The notes beneath the pieces are model-generated. The model had not been told where the DNA came from. It made no database searches and worked only from the letters and a program-made list of their open reading frames with translations. Positions 1-13,112 of a stretch of 64,000 bases of DNA are shown here, in pieces. Source of the stretch: Saxibacter everestensis (GTDB lineage: Bacteria; Actinomycetota; Actinomycetes; Actinomycetales; Brevibacteriaceae); the NCBI RefSeq assembly GCF_025787225.1, contig NZ_CP090958.1:1765856-1829855 (forward strand). The letters run 5' to 3'. Position 1 is the first letter of the stretch. Each line of letters starts with the position of its first letter. A program made the translations under genes and the position numbers.

Positions 1-102
1 TGGCCGCGGGAGTCGCAGTTTGCGAAGAAGCCCGCTGGCCGCGCGAGTCGCAGGCTGCACGCCGTGCGGCCAGGTTCGACTCCGCGCGGCCGGGTTCGCG
101 CT
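1..102. repeat. GC-rich imperfect repeat and hairpin region downstream of pdtaR
   Basis: A 17-18 base motif beginning TGGCCGCG and ending GAGTCGCAG occurs at 1-18 and again at 36-53. A near-inverted copy (CGACTC, one bulged C, GCGCGGCC) lies at about 77-91, so 37-91 can fold into a long GC-rich stem. It sits just after the pdtaR stop and may act as its transcription terminator, although there is no clear U-tract. No coding capacity was recognised. Confidence 0.4.
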
Positions 103-756
103 TTAGCGCTTCTTACCCACCTGGGCGAGCACGGTCTCTGCCACCTCACGCATGGTGAGCCGACGATCCATCGAAGTCTTCTGGATCCAGCGGAACGCGT
201 CGGGTTCGGTGAGGCCCATGTTCTCGATCAATGAGGCCTTGGCCCGGTCGACCAGCTTGCGGGTTTCGAACCGGTCCTGCAGGTCGGCAACCTCGGATTC
301 CAGCGCATTGATCTCGGCGTGCCGGGACAACGCGATCTCCAACGCGGGCGCGAGGTCATTGGCAGTGAAAGGCTTGACCACGTACGCCATCGCGCCGGCG
401 TCCCGCGCCTTTTCCACCAGCTCACGCTGGGAGAAGGCGGTCAGCAGCACAACCGGAGCGATCCTGGCCTTGGTGATGCGTTCGGCTGCGGAGATACCGT
501 CCAGCACCGGCATCTTGATGTCCATCACGACCAGATCAGGACGCAGTTCCTCGGCGAGACGGATCGCCGATTCACCGTCGGCGGCCTCACCGACAACGTC
601 GTAACCGATCTCACGGAGCATCTCAACGATGTCCAGGCGGATGACGGCCTCGTCCTCGGCAACGACCACGCGTCGCACCGGGGCCACGCTGCTGGCGTCA
701 GCGGCAATGAACTGAGGGGATGCCGGGCTTGAGTCTGGTTCAGAATCTTGAGTCAC
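103..756 (-). CDS. pdtaR: ANTAR-domain response regulator (PdtaR-type transcription antiterminator)
   Basis: This 217-aa protein has an N-terminal receiver domain (about residues 29-145) and a C-terminal ANTAR RNA-binding domain (about 147-208). The receiver keeps the acidic pocket E34-D35, the phospho-acceptor D79, T106 and K128 (in VVKPF). The ANTAR helices carry the usual KLVDRAKASLIE and EAFRWIQKTSMDRR-like positions. In actinobacteria PdtaR is phosphorylated by the sensor kinase PdtaS and then binds dual-hairpin RNAs to prevent termination. No partner kinase is visible here, as is usual for this pair. The start is GTG, and a disordered 28-residue tail precedes the receiver. It is separated from tRNA-Leu by about 120 bp and reads away from it. 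Confidence 0.9.
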   Translation of the reverse strand: MTQDSEPDSSPASPQFIAADASSVAPVRRVVVAEDEAVIRLDIVEMLREIGYDVVGEAADGESAIRLAEELRPDLVVMDIKMPVLDGISAAERITKARIAPVVLLTAFSQRELVEKARDAGAMAYVVKPFTANDLAPALEIALSRHAEINALESEVADLQDRFETRKLVDRAKASLIENMGLTEPDAFRWIQKTSMDRRLTMREVAETVLAQVGKKR

Positions 757-877
757 GCTTCAATCCTAAACGCCACGGCAGGGCCAGCGTCACGGCGGCC
801 ACGCGATTCGTGCCACAGTGCACTTTTCGATATGCTGAACTAGGTTTTTCCGGCGTAGCGCCGCAAATGACCGATAG

Positions 878-959
878 GCCGGATTGGCGGAATTGGCAGA
901 CGCGCCGCACTCAAAATGCGGTATCGAAAGATGTGTGGGTTCAAGTCCCACATCCGGCA
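878..959 (+). tRNA. tRNA-Leu (anticodon CAA)
   Basis: A type II tRNA of about 82 nt. The acceptor stem pairs GCCGGAT (878-884) with ATCCGGC (952-958). The D-loop has TTGGC, the anticodon stem is CCGCA/TGCGG with loop CTCAAAA giving anticodon CAA, a short variable arm follows (TATC-GAAA-GAT), and the T-arm has GGTTCAAGTCC. CCA is not fully encoded (the genome reads ACCG). It decodes UUG. An insertion element begins about 10 bp after its 3' end. Confidence 0.95.
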
Positions 960-1017
960 CCGTGTGTGATGAGTCGGGACATCGTTTACGGATGAGTCGG
1001 GACATCGTTGACATAGA

Positions 1018-1056
1018 GAGCTCGCCTTGGTCTTCGGATCGGGGCGGGCTCTTTTA
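1018..1056 (+). terminator. hairpin terminator inside the left end of the IS
   Basis: GAGCTCGCC and GGCGGGCTC arms flank a GGTC-TTCG-GATC inner stem, followed by CTTTTATT. On plus it would stop read-through from tRNA-Leu; on minus it lies just after the transposase stop. The second IS copy has an even better paired version at 2360-2393. Confidence 0.6.
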
Positions 1057-2207
1057 TTGTCTGGGTTGGTAGTCGCGGTCGGGGTCGATGGTGAGTTCGC
1101 GGAGGATTTCTCCGGTGGTGGTTTCGGTGATGACTACGTCGCGGTTGTGGATGAGCATGAGCACGGGCTTGTGGGCGTGGGCGCGTCCGATGCCGATGTG
1201 GCGTAGGCGTGCGTTGTAGCGCAGGGAGATTTTTCCTGTGGTGTCGATGCGGTCGGTGCGGATCCGCCAGTGGCCGCCTTGCCGGGCGTTGAGGGGTTGG
1301 GCTTTTGGGGTGTTGTTGTAAACGTTGGCGGGTGTGCGTCGGTCCAGGGCGCGATGGGGGCGTTCGTGGTTGTAGATCTGCCGGAATTTTCCCAGTTGGT
1401 CGTTGAGTTCGATTAGGGTGTGCGCGGCGGGTTGACCGGTGAGCCATTTCTTCAGGGTTTGGTGGAAGCGTTCGATCTTGCCCTGGGTCTGCGGGTGTCC
1501 GGGTGAGCCGTTCTTCTGGGTGATGTTCAGGGCTGCGAGGAGCGTTTCGAAGCCGTTGCGTCCGCCTTTGCCGCCTGCGAAACGGGCGGTGTAGACGAGG
1601 CCGTTATCGGTCAACGTGGAGGCGGGGAGCCCGTAATAGCTGGAGGCTTGGGCAAAGGTGTTCACGACGACGGTTCCGGTCACGGGCCGGTAGGCGGTGC
1701 AGGCTAGTAGGTAGCGGGAGTGGTCGTCGAGGAAGTTGAGAATTTCTACGTCGGTGCCATCAGCCAGGGACCAGTGGGTGAAATCTGATTGCCAGGTCTC
1801 GTTTGGTTGGGCTGCTTCGAAGCGGTGGAGTGAGGTTTTGGGGCGTTTTTTCGGTTCCGGGGTGATCAGTCCTGCGGCGTGCAGGATGCGGCGGATGGTC
1901 GAGGTCGAGGGGGTGGCGTGTCCTTGGCGTTGTAGGTGCCATGCGATGGTTTGCGGGCCGGCGTCGAGCCCGGCAGCTTGGAGCTGCCTCGGAGGTGGAC
2001 GATTCTGGTGGCGATGTCATCCGGGGTGTGCTGTGGCACTGAATTTGGTCGTCGGGAACGTGGCTCGACCGCGCTCAGGCCGCCGGCCCGATAGCGGCGG
2101 ATCAACTCATGGACCCATTGCCGTGAGACGGCGTATTTGGCAGCGGCCTGGGAATGGCTCAACCCCTGCTCGGTAACGGCAAGAACGATGACTTTCTGCT
2201 TCGACAT
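1054..2207 (-). pseudogene. IS481-family transposase, disrupted by a one-base frameshift
   Basis: Read from the ATG at 2207, the N-terminal part (MSKQKVIVLAV...) has a helix-turn-helix domain with SHSQAAAKYAVSRQWVHELIRRY. The frame is lost after RIVHLR near position 1990. One missing base there restores RRQLQAAGLDAG and an open frame to the stop at 1054, for about 384 aa in total. The second frame holds the rve/DDE core: D in QSDFTHW, D in LTDNGLVYT and E in KIERFHQTLKKWL, then a C-terminal beta-rich domain. IS481 transposases are normally one ORF without programmed frameshifting, so this copy is probably inactive unless the missing base is a sequencing error. Confidence 0.85.
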
Positions 2208-2359
2208 AGGACATCGTTGCCCACCCCGAGTGTCAACGATGTCTCGACTCACCGGCAAAGCATCACTGTCAAGGATGTCCCGACTCAGCTGTCAACTATG
2301 TCCTGAAACTACACACCACGCTCTCCGCCCTTGTGATGAGTCGGGACATCGTTCACAAT

Positions 2360-2393
2360 GAGCCCGCCCTGGTCTTCGGACCGGGGCGGGCTC
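2360..2393 (+). terminator. hairpin in the left end of the deleted IS copy
   Basis: Perfectly paired GAGCCCGCCC/GGGCGGGCTC arms with an inner GGTC-TTCG-GACC stem-loop, followed by TTGTGTT. It is the counterpart of the hairpin at 1018-1056. It is a stable stem, but its T-run is poor. Confidence 0.5.
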
Positions 2394-2461
2394 TTGTGTT
2401 CAGCTGACGCCGTCCTGGCGTGGCGAGACCGCAAGATCGTTGACAGGCAGCGTAGCCCTGC

Positions 2462-2495
2462 TCTCGAATGTCAGAGTATCTCGAATGTCAGAGTA
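2462..2495. repeat. two tandem copies of a 17-bp repeat
   Basis: TCTCGAATGTCAGAGTA occurs at 2462-2478 and again immediately at 2479-2495, inside the deleted IS copy. This looks like slippage or a small duplication; no function is suggested. Confidence 0.8.
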
Positions 2496-2503
2496 GGGGT
2501 GTT

Positions 2504-2692
2504 TTAACCGCGCCTAAACGCACTTACTGTGTCATTGGGCACCGGCCATCCCCGATGAAGCCGGGTGCACGGGCGATCCAGGATCAGTTCGTGGACCCAG
2601 CGTCGACTGACGTTGTATCGGCGGCTACTGTCTGGGATACGTGTTGTTCGGTAACGGCCAGAACGATGACTTTCTACTTCGACATAGACCAT
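2504..2692 (-). pseudogene. remnant of transposase N-terminal helix-turn-helix
   Basis: The reading frame contains SSRRYNVSRRWVHELILDRP, clearly related to the recognition-helix region of the transposase at 1866-2207, but the flanking residues are scrambled and no DDE domain follows. It is a decayed fragment, not an expressed gene. Confidence 0.6.
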
Positions 2693-2766
2693 CGTTGCCA
2701 GTCCGGGGTGTGAACGATGTCCCGACTCACCGAGGGAAGTTCACCTGTGAACGATCTCCCGACTCA

Positions 2767-3084
2767 TGTGAGAGCGGTGTTAATCCCCTTCGTACTCGAT
2801 GTCAGCACGATTCGCGCCTGCGCCAGCATACGCGGACAGAGTTCCGTTTCGCCTCGCCTCACCCGTCCGAACCGCCGTCTGCAACAGGGGCCTCTGGGCA
2901 ATCCGCGTCTTCGGCATCCTTCGAAGGTAAGCGCACTTTCGGCGTCGGGCCGAGTTATCCACAGTCGTGCTCATGCGGAAACAGCGCGAAGTCCGGGGCT
3001 CGTAAGAAGAACGTTCGGCGAAAGCTGTCACCGTTAGTTCAGAATGGCGGTTTTTCAAAGCTCGGTTTGGCAGTTCAGCTGTTC
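2767..3084. other. 318-bp stretch without a recognised gene
   Basis: The sequence between the IS remnant and the tetR stop shows no convincing gene, RNA or long inverted repeat. Short overlapping frames exist on both strands (for example a 92-codon frame on minus), but their composition is Arg/Ser-rich and shadow-like and no family was recognised. It is probably eroded sequence next to the mobile elements. Confidence 0.5.
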
Positions 3085-3795
3085 TCAGATAGAACCGGCG
3101 GCGACCTGAAGTCCCGCGCCTGCCAGGTAGTTAGTGATGACGGTGGTGAACATTTCGTCCGGTTTCTCGGGTTCGTGCTGCCCAGTGAGTGCGTCGGACA
3201 GCAGCGGGTAATTCCCTGCCTGGACTACATCGGAGAGGTACTGTAAGCGGGCGTTCTCCCCGTCGGGGCCCTCCTTGGAGCTGGCGGCTGATGAGCGCTC
3301 ATTTTGTACGAATGCGGAGGTGATGGCCGTCATCATGGCCACGGTCTGCAGTTTCGCGGGGCCGGGCATGTCCACCAACTCCATAGCGGACAAGGCATGC
3401 TCCAGGTATCCGAGAGCGTTGGGTCCCATTGAGGGCCGGGTCAGCAGCAGCGGAGCCAGCCACGGGTGCCGGTGCATGATGGCCCGACCTTGCCGTGCCA
3501 GGTTCAGCAGCTGAATCCGAGGTGGTTCATCGGAGGGGTCAAGGTCGTATTCACTACTGACCGTGTCAACGATGAGTTCGATGAGCTCGTCGTGGGATTT
3601 CAGATACCGGTATAGGGACGCCGCGCCGGCCCCGATGCCGGCGGCCACGCGTCGGATGGACACCGCCGCCAGGCCGTCCCGGTCGGCGATATCGATCGCC
3701 GCCGTGGCAATCCCCGCGCGTGAGTGCTCTGGTTTCGGCCCGACCCCTGAACGCTCCGGCCGCCGCCAGACGTCAATGGGGTCATGTGAGGGCAT
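3085..3795 (-). CDS. TetR-family transcriptional repressor
   Basis: A 236-aa regulator. A longer frame runs upstream but overlaps the divergent glycosyltransferase, so the ATG at 3795 (MPSHDPIDVW) is preferred. The N-terminal helix-turn-helix (about residues 25-75) reads AAIDIADRDGLAAVSIRRVAAGIGAGAASLYRYLKSHDEL, the typical TetR pattern. The remainder is a helical ligand domain resembling the TetR_C group, with RHPWLAPLLLTRP. It is transcribed divergently from the glycosyltransferase, with a perfect inverted repeat between them, which suggests that it represses both itself and its neighbour. The ligand is unknown. Confidence 0.85.
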   Translation of the reverse strand: MPSHDPIDVWRRPERSGVGPKPEHSRAGIATAAIDIADRDGLAAVSIRRVAAGIGAGAASLYRYLKSHDELIELIVDTVSSEYDLDPSDEPPRIQLLNLARQGRAIMHRHPWLAPLLLTRPSMGPNALGYLEHALSAMELVDMPGPAKLQTVAMMTAITSAFVQNERSSAASSKEGPDGENARLQYLSDVVQAGNYPLLSDALTGQHEPEKPDEMFTTVITNYLAGAGLQVAAGSI

Positions 3796-3852
3796 ACCTG
3801 TTCCGCCTTTCGTCTGGCCGCTTAGGTTAGGTTCCGTACCTATTCCACTATA

Positions 3853-3885
3853 CGCTTGATTGCGAACTGTGATCGCAATCAAGCG
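3853..3885. promoter_or_regulatory. perfect inverted-repeat operator between tetR and the glycosyltransferase
   Basis: Two 13-bp arms, CGCTTGATTGCGA (3853-3865) and TCGCAATCAAGCG (3873-3885), are perfectly complementary around a 7-bp spacer. On minus, a TATAGT -10-like hexamer abuts the repeat at about 3847-3852. On plus, the repeat ends 15 bp before the glycosyltransferase start. This is the expected place for binding by the adjacent TetR protein. Confidence 0.75.
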
Positions 3886-3900
3886 GAATGAGAAAATTGC

Positions 3901-5121
3901 ATGCGGGTACTCATGATTACGCCAGGGACCCGAGGCGATGTCGCCCCGATGGCCGGGCTCGGCAGCAGACTTCGAGCCTTGGGGTTTGACGTCGCAATCG
4001 CGGCGAATGCCGCCTATGCCCCGCTGGTCACCGCAGCCGGGTGCGAGCACCGCGAACTGCCCGGTGACATGAGCCATCTGGTCAGTCCCGCCGCCCCAGG
4101 GAAGAAGGCCACGGGCGCGGATCTGCGCAGGTACATGCGCGAACTCGGTGACTACATGGACCTGGCCGCGACCGGAACACTTGCCGCGGCCGAGGCCGGC
4201 GCCGACGTGATCCTGGCAAATGCGATCGCTCCCTATGCCTACGACGTGGCTGAGGCCCTCGGCGTCCCTGCCATCGGCGCCCATCTGCAGCCGACCGAAC
4301 CCAGCACCGCCTACTCGCCCGTACTTCTTGGGACCGCCCGCAGCCTGGGTCCGGCGGGCAACAAGCTGCTCGGTTCACTGATATCCGCGGGAAAGGCACC
4401 CTACGACGCCCCGAGCGCCCGCATCCGCCAGGCCCTCGGGCTGCCCAAAAGGGCCCGGTCTGCGTCCGAACGCATCCGAAGGAAAGCCAACTGTCCCGTT
4501 CTCCACGGCATCAGCCCCGCCATATTTCCACGCCCGGCGGACTGGCGATCCGGACTCACCATGACCGGCTACTGGTGGCCAGAAACCGAGCCGGGCTGGC
4601 AGCCGCCCGCCGTGCTTCTCGAATTCCTCGCGGACGGACCGCCCCCGGTCTTCATCGGCTTCGGTAGCAGCGCAGCCCTGGACGCCGACTTCATGCTCAA
4701 CGCCGCCCACCGCGCGGGGGTACGCGCGGTACTGCAAGGCGTACAGGGTGCCTCCGGACCCGATGCCATCAGCATCGGATCCGTTCCGCACGAATGGCTG
4801 TTCCCGCAGACGGCTGCGGTGGTCCACCATGCCGGAGCGGGGACCGCCGCGGCAGGGCTGCGCGCCGGCGTGCCGACGGTCAGCCTGCCGATATATACGG
4901 ACCAACCTTTCTGGGCCGCACGGATCACGTCCCTCGGCGCGGGCCCGCGACCGGTCCCCTACAAGGAACTCACAACCGAACGGCTGGCCGCCGCCATCAC
5001 GCAGGCCACCACGACGCCGGCCTACGCCGCACGAGCACGCCAACTGGCGGCAAAGCTCGCAACGGAAGACGGAACTGCGCCCGTCGTGACAGCGCTGCGG
5101 ACCGCTGCGAAGCAGATGTAG
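3901..5121 (+). CDS. GT1-family (UGT/MGT-like) glycosyltransferase
   Basis: This 406-aa protein has the two-domain GT-B fold of family 1 glycosyltransferases. The N-terminus reads MRVLMITPGTRGDVAPMAGL (acceptor domain). The C-terminal nucleotide-sugar domain has the signature VVHHAGAGTAAAGLRAGVP followed by LPIYTDQPFWA. Enzymes of this group transfer sugars from NDP-sugars to sterols, macrolides, flavonoids or other hydrophobic acceptors; the acceptor cannot be read from the sequence. It stands alone on plus, divergent from a TetR gene with a shared operator, so inducible detoxification or tailoring of a small molecule is plausible. No strong ribosome binding site precedes the ATG. It lies in the accessory patch next to IS elements. 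Confidence 0.85.
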   Translation: MRVLMITPGTRGDVAPMAGLGSRLRALGFDVAIAANAAYAPLVTAAGCEHRELPGDMSHLVSPAAPGKKATGADLRRYMRELGDYMDLAATGTLAAAEAGADVILANAIAPYAYDVAEALGVPAIGAHLQPTEPSTAYSPVLLGTARSLGPAGNKLLGSLISAGKAPYDAPSARIRQALGLPKRARSASERIRRKANCPVLHGISPAIFPRPADWRSGLTMTGYWWPETEPGWQPPAVLLEFLADGPPPVFIGFGSSAALDADFMLNAAHRAGVRAVLQGVQGASGPDAISIGSVPHEWLFPQTAAVVHHAGAGTAAAGLRAGVPTVSLPIYTDQPFWAARITSLGAGPRPVPYKELTTERLAAAITQATTTPAYAARARQLAAKLATEDGTAPVVTALRTAAKQM

Positions 5122-5186
5122 CGCGCACGGCGAAAGCTCAAAACCCGGACTTCGGTGCGGGCGAAACGCGTATGTACAGACTGACT

Positions 5187-6686
5187 CTAGGCCGGGCGTG
5201 CCTTCTGCGGGCCGTAGCCTTCGATCGCCAGGTCAGCGTCGGTGTCGTCGGCGAATGCCGGCGCAACACCCTTGATCGCGTCGCCCATCTTGTGCACCCG
5301 GAGCGCATTCGTCGAGCCGGTGAGTCCCGGCGGTGAACCGGCAACCATGACCGCCAGCTCGCCTTCCTTCGCCTCGCCATTGCCGAGCAGGATGGTGTCG
5401 ACCTGCCGGGCCATCTGATCGGTGTGCTTGACCTGCTGGGCGATGAAGGTGTGCACTCCCCAGGTCAGCGCCAGCTGGTTGCGGACGTCTTCCACCGGCG
5501 TAAACGCCAGCAGCGGCAAACGTGGCCGCAACCTGGACATCCGGCGCACCGAGTCGCCCGACTGGGTGAATGTGCACAGCAGCCGGACGTCGAGCAGCTC
5601 ACTGATCTCGACGGCAGCCTTCGTGATGGCGCCACCGCGGGTATGCGGCAGGGTGCCAAGTGGGGCAATCCGGTCCAGGCCGTGTTCCTCGGTCGATTCG
5701 ATGATCCGCGCCATAGTGCGGACCGCCTCGATCGGGTACTTTCCGACCGATGTCTCGCCGGAAAGCATGAGTGCGTCGGCGCCATCCAGGACGGCGTTGG
5801 CACAGTCCGAGGCCTCGGCGCGGGTCGGCCTCGCCTCGGAAATCATCGACTCAAGCATCTGGGTCGCGACGATGACCGGCTTAGCCCGCTGGCGCGCCAG
5901 CGTGATGGCGTCCTTCTGCACGATCGGCACCTGCTCGAGAGGAAGCTCAACACCCAGATCGCCGCGGGCGACCATGATGCCGTCGAAAGCATCGACGATC
6001 TCGCTGAGGTTCTCCACCGCCTGCGGCTTCTCGATCTTGGCGATGACCGGGACGACCCGGCCCTCTTCGGCCATGATCGCGTGCACGCGGTCGACATCGC
6101 TGGCATTGCGAACGAACGACAGCGCAACCATGTCGAAGCCCATCCGCAGGCCCCAGCGCAGATCGTCCTCGTCCTTTTCCGACAATGCCGGCACGCTTAC
6201 CGCGACCCCGGGAAGGTTGAGGCCCTTGTTATTGGAGACCGTTCCCGCGATCTCGACCGTGGTGACCACGTCCGTTGCGGTCACTTCCGTGGCCCGGAGC
6301 CGAATCCGGCCATCGTCGATCAGCAGCGGATCACCGACGTTCACGTCGCGCGGCAGGCTCTTATGCGTCGTGCCGACGATGTCCTTGTCTCCGGGTACGT
6401 CGTTGATCGTGATCGTGAATGTATCGCCGGTGTTGAGCACGACCGGGCCATCGGCAAAGCGGGCCAGGCGAATCTTCGGGCCCTGCAGGTCGAGCAGCAC
6501 GCCGACCGCCCGACCGGAGTCTGCCGCCGCCCTGCGCACCGAGCGGTAGATCTCCTCATGCGTCGCGTGGTCGCCATGGCTGAGATTGAAACGTGCGACG
6601 TCGAGCCCTTCGGCGACGAGTGCACGTAAATGTTCATAGGAAGAGGTAGCCGGCCCGAGGGTTGCTACGATTTTTGCGCGTCTCAT
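5187..6686 (-). CDS. pyk: Pyruvate kinase
   Basis: This 499-aa cytoplasmic enzyme converts phosphoenolpyruvate and ADP to pyruvate and ATP, the last step of glycolysis. The N-terminus has KIVATLGPATSS and the substrate residues R32, N34, S36 and H37 in ARFNLSHG. The catalytic lysine lies in IAKIEKPQA, the metal-binding segment in MVARGDLGVELP, and the family signature in DGADALMLSGETSVGKYP. The C-terminal allosteric domain is complete. A good AGGA ribosome binding site precedes the ATG. It is the last gene of the minus-strand run that contains gltBD, about 80 bp after gltD, so it probably has its own promoter. Confidence 0.97.
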   Translation of the reverse strand: MRRAKIVATLGPATSSYEHLRALVAEGLDVARFNLSHGDHATHEEIYRSVRRAAADSGRAVGVLLDLQGPKIRLARFADGPVVLNTGDTFTITINDVPGDKDIVGTTHKSLPRDVNVGDPLLIDDGRIRLRATEVTATDVVTTVEIAGTVSNNKGLNLPGVAVSVPALSEKDEDDLRWGLRMGFDMVALSFVRNASDVDRVHAIMAEEGRVVPVIAKIEKPQAVENLSEIVDAFDGIMVARGDLGVELPLEQVPIVQKDAITLARQRAKPVIVATQMLESMISEARPTRAEASDCANAVLDGADALMLSGETSVGKYPIEAVRTMARIIESTEEHGLDRIAPLGTLPHTRGGAITKAAVEISELLDVRLLCTFTQSGDSVRRMSRLRPRLPLLAFTPVEDVRNQLALTWGVHTFIAQQVKHTDQMARQVDTILLGNGEAKEGELAVMVAGSPPGLTGSTNALRVHKMGDAIKGVAPAFADDTDADLAIEGYGPQKARPA

Positions 6687-6767
6687 GTTTCCTAACCCTA
6701 GTCGCTAGTGAGTCATCGATGTTTGGCAAAGTGCTGTAAAGCGTGCGGGCCTCCTGGAAGGTCCGCT

Positions 6768-8235
6768 CTATGGGACGTTCAGCGCCCGCGTGCTCGGTCG
6801 CACAGGGGCAGGCAGCGTCGTGCTGCCCGACAGCCAGCGATCAACCTCTGCAGCGCATGCCCGCCCCTCGGCTAGGGCCCAGACGACGAGCGACTGACCC
6901 CGTCCGGCGTCCCCGGCGACGAAAACGCCCTCGTGCTCGCTCATGTAGGTTTCATCCCGGGCAAAGGTCCGGGATCTCGACGAAGCCTCCGAGCGGCCGC
7001 CGCCATCAAACTCCTGATCGAACTCCGCGCGTTCGGGGCCGGTGAAGCCCAGCGCGATCAACACGAGGTCCGCTGGGATCTCATGCTCGGTGCCGGACTT
7101 CGGCAAGCGTTGGCCATCGACGAAGTGGGTTTCGGCAACCTTGAGCGCCCGTACATACCCGGAATCGTCGGTAAGGAACTCGACTGAGGACGCCAGGTAC
7201 TTGCGGTCGCCGCCCTCCTCATGGGCGCTGCTGACCTCGAAGAGTCGTGGATCCAACGGCCATGGCTCGTGATCTGGCCGGCTGTCAGGCGGACGGTGGC
7301 CGATCGCCAGGGACGTCACGCTCTCCGCCTGCTGGCGCAGCGCCGTGCCAAGGCAGTCGGCACCTGTGTCACCGCCACCGATGATCACGACATTCTTGCC
7401 GGTCGCCACGATCTGATCGTCGACCGTGTCACCGGCCTGCACCTTGTTCGACGGGGTCAGGTAGTCCATAGCGAAGTGGATGCCCTCGGCGTCCCGGCCA
7501 GGGATCGACAGGTCACGGGGCACTGTGGCCCCGGTGGCGACGATGACGGCATCGAAACGGGCCCGTAGCTTCACCCAGCTGAAGTCTGAGCCGATATTGA
7601 CGCCCGGCCGGAACCTGGTTCCTTCGGCCTGCATTTGCTCGATCCGGCGATCGATGTGGTGCTTCTCCATTTTGAAGTCGGGGATGCCGTAGCGCAGCAG
7701 ACCGCCAAGCCGATCGTCGCGCTCGTACACCGCGACGGTGTGCCCGGCCCGGGTCAGCTGCTGTGCGGCGGCGAGACCCGCGGGCCCGGAGCCGACGACG
7801 GCTACCGTCTTCCCGGTAAGCCGATCCGGGATCTTCGGTATCACCAAACCGTTTTCCCAGGCCTCGTCGATGATCGACACTTCGACCTGCTTGATCGTGA
7901 CGGCAGGCTGATTGATGCCGAGAACACACGCCGACTCGCACGGGGCCGGGCAGACCCTACCGGTGAATTCCGGAAAGTTGTTCGTTGAATGCAGCAGCTC
8001 GATGGCGGTCCGGTTATCACCACGCCAGGTAGCGTCGTTCCACTCCGGGATCAGGTTGCCGAGCGGGCAGCCGTTATGGCAGAACGGCACCCCGCAGTCC
8101 ATGCAACGCCCGGCCTGTCGGGTCAGCTGGTCCTTGTCCCGCTGCTCGTACACCTCGCGGTAGTCCATGATCCGCACCGGCACTGGACGACGAGCTGGCA
8201 GTTCACGCTTGCGGGTGGTGAGAAATCCCCTGGGA

Positions 8236-8243
<8 letters not shown>
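6768..8243 (-). CDS. gltD: Glutamate synthase (NADPH), small subunit
   Basis: The beta subunit of GOGAT passes electrons from NADPH through FAD and iron-sulfur clusters to GltB. From the ATG at 8243 ([10 protein letters not shown]) it is 491 aa. A cysteine-rich N-terminus (C47, C50, C55, C59, then CPAPCESAC) binds [4Fe-4S] clusters. An FAD-binding Rossmann motif follows ([15 protein letters not shown]), then the NADPH-binding [14 protein letters not shown]. The start overlaps the end of gltB by 8 bp and is preceded by GGAGG, so the subunits are translationally coupled. A frame extension upstream to 8276 lies inside gltB and was rejected. Confidence 0.96.
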
Positions 8244-12873
<4,630 letters not shown>

Positions 12874-13112
12874 AAGCACCGTCCTTTTATGCTCCGGGCG
12901 TCTTCAGTAAGACACGGGTCATCAGCAGCTGCAACCCGCTAGCGGGCATCGGGACGGCGCTGTCCTTTACGATCGAGCTCCTGCGTTAGCTGGTTCTCTT
13001 GACGCCGGCAGGGATGGTGCCGACTACATCAGAGCGCATACATGGATCATCGGTACGTGCCATCTACGCGTTTGCCCAGAATACAACATTTTTCGTCTCA
13101 AGGAATAAGACA
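12874..13112 (-). promoter_or_regulatory. gltBD upstream region
   Basis: This 239-bp gap between the lgt stop and gltB is AT-richer than its surroundings around 13060-13110 and probably contains the gltBD promoter. No operator or riboswitch with recognisable conservation was found, and the -10/-35 elements cannot be assigned confidently. Confidence 0.35.

Larger units (their letters stand above)
970..2287 (-). mobile_element. IS481-family insertion sequence with repeated terminal motifs
   Basis: The element is bounded by copies of a 21-bp motif reading TGAGTCGGGACATCGTTGACA. There are two direct copies at the left end (970-989 and 993-1013) and two inverted copies at the right end (2231-2251 and 2267-2287), with a weaker third at 2290-2310. 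The single transposase gene between them reads on minus and is frameshifted. The strict inverted-repeat pair could be the inner one (993-2251) or the outer one (970-2287), and no convincing target-site duplication was found. The left end carries a strong hairpin followed by a T-run (1018-1056). Insertion lies directly behind tRNA-Leu. Confidence 0.75.
2337..2766 (-). mobile_element. internally deleted, degenerate second copy of the same IS (MITE-like)
   Basis: A left-end motif (TGAGTCGGGACATCGTTCACA, 2337-2357) and its adjoining hairpin (2360-2393) are nearly identical to the full element. Two inverted right-end motifs lie at 2709-2729 and 2746-2766. Between them only a decayed piece of the transposase N-terminus survives (about 2504-2692 on minus, with YNVSRRWVHELI matching YAVSRQWVHELI). 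The catalytic domain is gone. It could move only if a transposase acted in trans. Confidence 0.7.

Noticed and set aside
878-3000. tRNA-Leu as an integrated-element attachment site
   Set aside because: No repeated tRNA 3' end and no integrase were found in the window.
2780-3058. 92-codon frame on minus as a gene
   Set aside because: Arg/Ser-rich, no family resemblance, no ribosome site; it looks like a shadow frame in eroded sequence.
3822-3840. TTAGGTTAGG in the tetR leader as a third IdeR box
   Set aside because: Only the left half matches; the right half (TTCCGTACC) does not fit, and the gene has no iron context.
3796-4284. N-terminal extension of the TetR gene to 4284
   Set aside because: It would overlap the divergent glycosyltransferase by almost 400 bp and shows no conserved residues.
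5422-6629. Two long plus-strand frames of about 375-400 codons
   Set aside because: They lie entirely opposite pyk and arise from the high GC of its codons; no domain or start signal.
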